Below are positions 63,514-64,000 of a DNA stretch of 64,000 nt, one piece after another. The notes under the pieces are model-generated. The model saw only the letters and a program-made list of their open reading frames with translations. It ran no database searches and was not told the origin of the DNA. The DNA comes from Brugia malayi. Its lineage: Eukaryota; Nematoda; Chromadorea; Rhabditida; Onchocercidae. How positions within the stretch are numbered: the stretch's first letter is position 1; every line of letters starts with the position of its first letter. Position numbers and translations under genes: made by a program. The stretch is from NCBI RefSeq assembly GCF_000002995.4, contig NW_025062475.1:9056187-9120186 (forward strand), read 5' to 3'.

Positions 63514-64000
63514 ATGTTGTGTCTAAAATTACTGCTGCTGGCAATATTTTCTACGGAACAGCCGATATTGCCTGCAAGATTGTCACCTTTCGTTGACGCA
63601 GCTGCATGTAAAGGATGTGTACCGCCCTGTATCTGTCCTGGACGAAAAGGAGAGCGGGTATTGCCTTCCCTTATTTGATAAAATATCGAGAGTTCTGTAT
63701 TACTTACCTTGATAAAGGTTTCGTGTATATATAAATTTTTCTGTAAATTTTCAAGAAATGTACGAAGGGTTCTGATTATTTCTAATTCTACAATATTTTA
63801 TTCATTTTAGGGCATACCAGGTTTTCAAGGTGAAAGAGGTCATCCCGGAGCACCTGGTCAGGATGGTGGTGAAGGGCAAGCTGGCGCAGGTGGAATGCAA
63901 GGTGCAGAAGGAGATTTCGGTGATCCAGGAATGAAGGGTGCTAGAGTGAGTTATTGCAGGAAGTTTCACTTAGGAAACGATCAGATGTTCTTTTTCAAGG
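63514..64000 (+). CDS. Type IV (basement membrane) collagen alpha chain, 5' end
   Basis: Extracellular network collagen. Only the first exons are in the window: 63514-63657 and 63811-63945, with a further acceptor at the very end. The first exon encodes a signal peptide (MLCLKLLLLAIF) and a Cys-rich N-terminal non-collagenous part, ACKGCVPPCICPGRKGER, matching the C-x2-C-x3-C-x-C-x-G-x-K-G pattern at the start of the 7S domain of type IV chains. The second exon is pure Gly-X-Y repeat (GIPGFQGERGHPGAPGQDGG...GMKGAR) in phase. In nematodes the candidates are the EMB-9 and LET-2 chains; I cannot choose. The gene is cut by the window end, so the NC1 domain that would settle it is not visible. A different non-fibrillar collagen is possible but less likely. 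Confidence 0.78.

Overview
The window is nuclear DNA of a nematode, most likely a parasitic spirurid/filarial-type species. Evidence: AT-rich spacers, short introns with TTTCAG-type acceptors, nematode-like proteins (a GLR glutamate receptor, type IV collagen, two Rieske proteins), and acceptor sites just before several start codons, as expected for spliced-leader trans-splicing. The species cannot be named from sequence alone. All gene models below are multi-exon models assembled by eye from exon translations, splice signals and phase; no RNA evidence was available.

Layout. 1-3.1 kb: spacer with a ~360 bp polypurine tract. 3.1-13.7 kb, minus strand: dynactin p62 (DCTN4) followed closely by a KANSL2-like gene, a candidate operon. 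16.6-17.8 kb, plus: UFC1, the UFM1-conjugating enzyme. 19.0-20.7 kb, plus: a divergent Rieske iron-sulfur protein. 21.3-23.0 kb, minus: an unrecognised Ser/Tyr-rich protein. 24.4-33.4 kb, minus: a non-NMDA (AMPA/kainate-type) ionotropic glutamate receptor. 35.6-39.1 kb, plus: mitochondrial ribosomal protein L45, then the proteasome subunit SEM1/DSS1. 39.3-40.3 kb, minus: mitochondrial ribosomal protein L18. 41.8-46.8 kb, minus: an R3H/SUZ protein (R3HDM/encore family). 49.3-54.4 kb, minus: complex III core protein 1 (UCR-1) followed by the more conventional Rieske protein, a candidate two-gene complex III operon. 59.3-60.3 kb, plus: an alpha-crystallin small heat shock protein. 63.5 kb to the end, plus: the 5' end of a type IV collagen chain.

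Shared themes. Five of the fourteen genes encode mitochondrial proteins: two large-subunit mitoribosomal proteins and three complex III-type proteins. The clearest biological point is a pair of Rieske genes about 29 kb apart in opposite orientation, sharing all five intron positions and phases in my models; both deviate from the usual cluster-binding loops. I found no transposon, CRISPR array, tRNA, rRNA or prokaryote-derived island, and nothing I would call a new multi-gene system.
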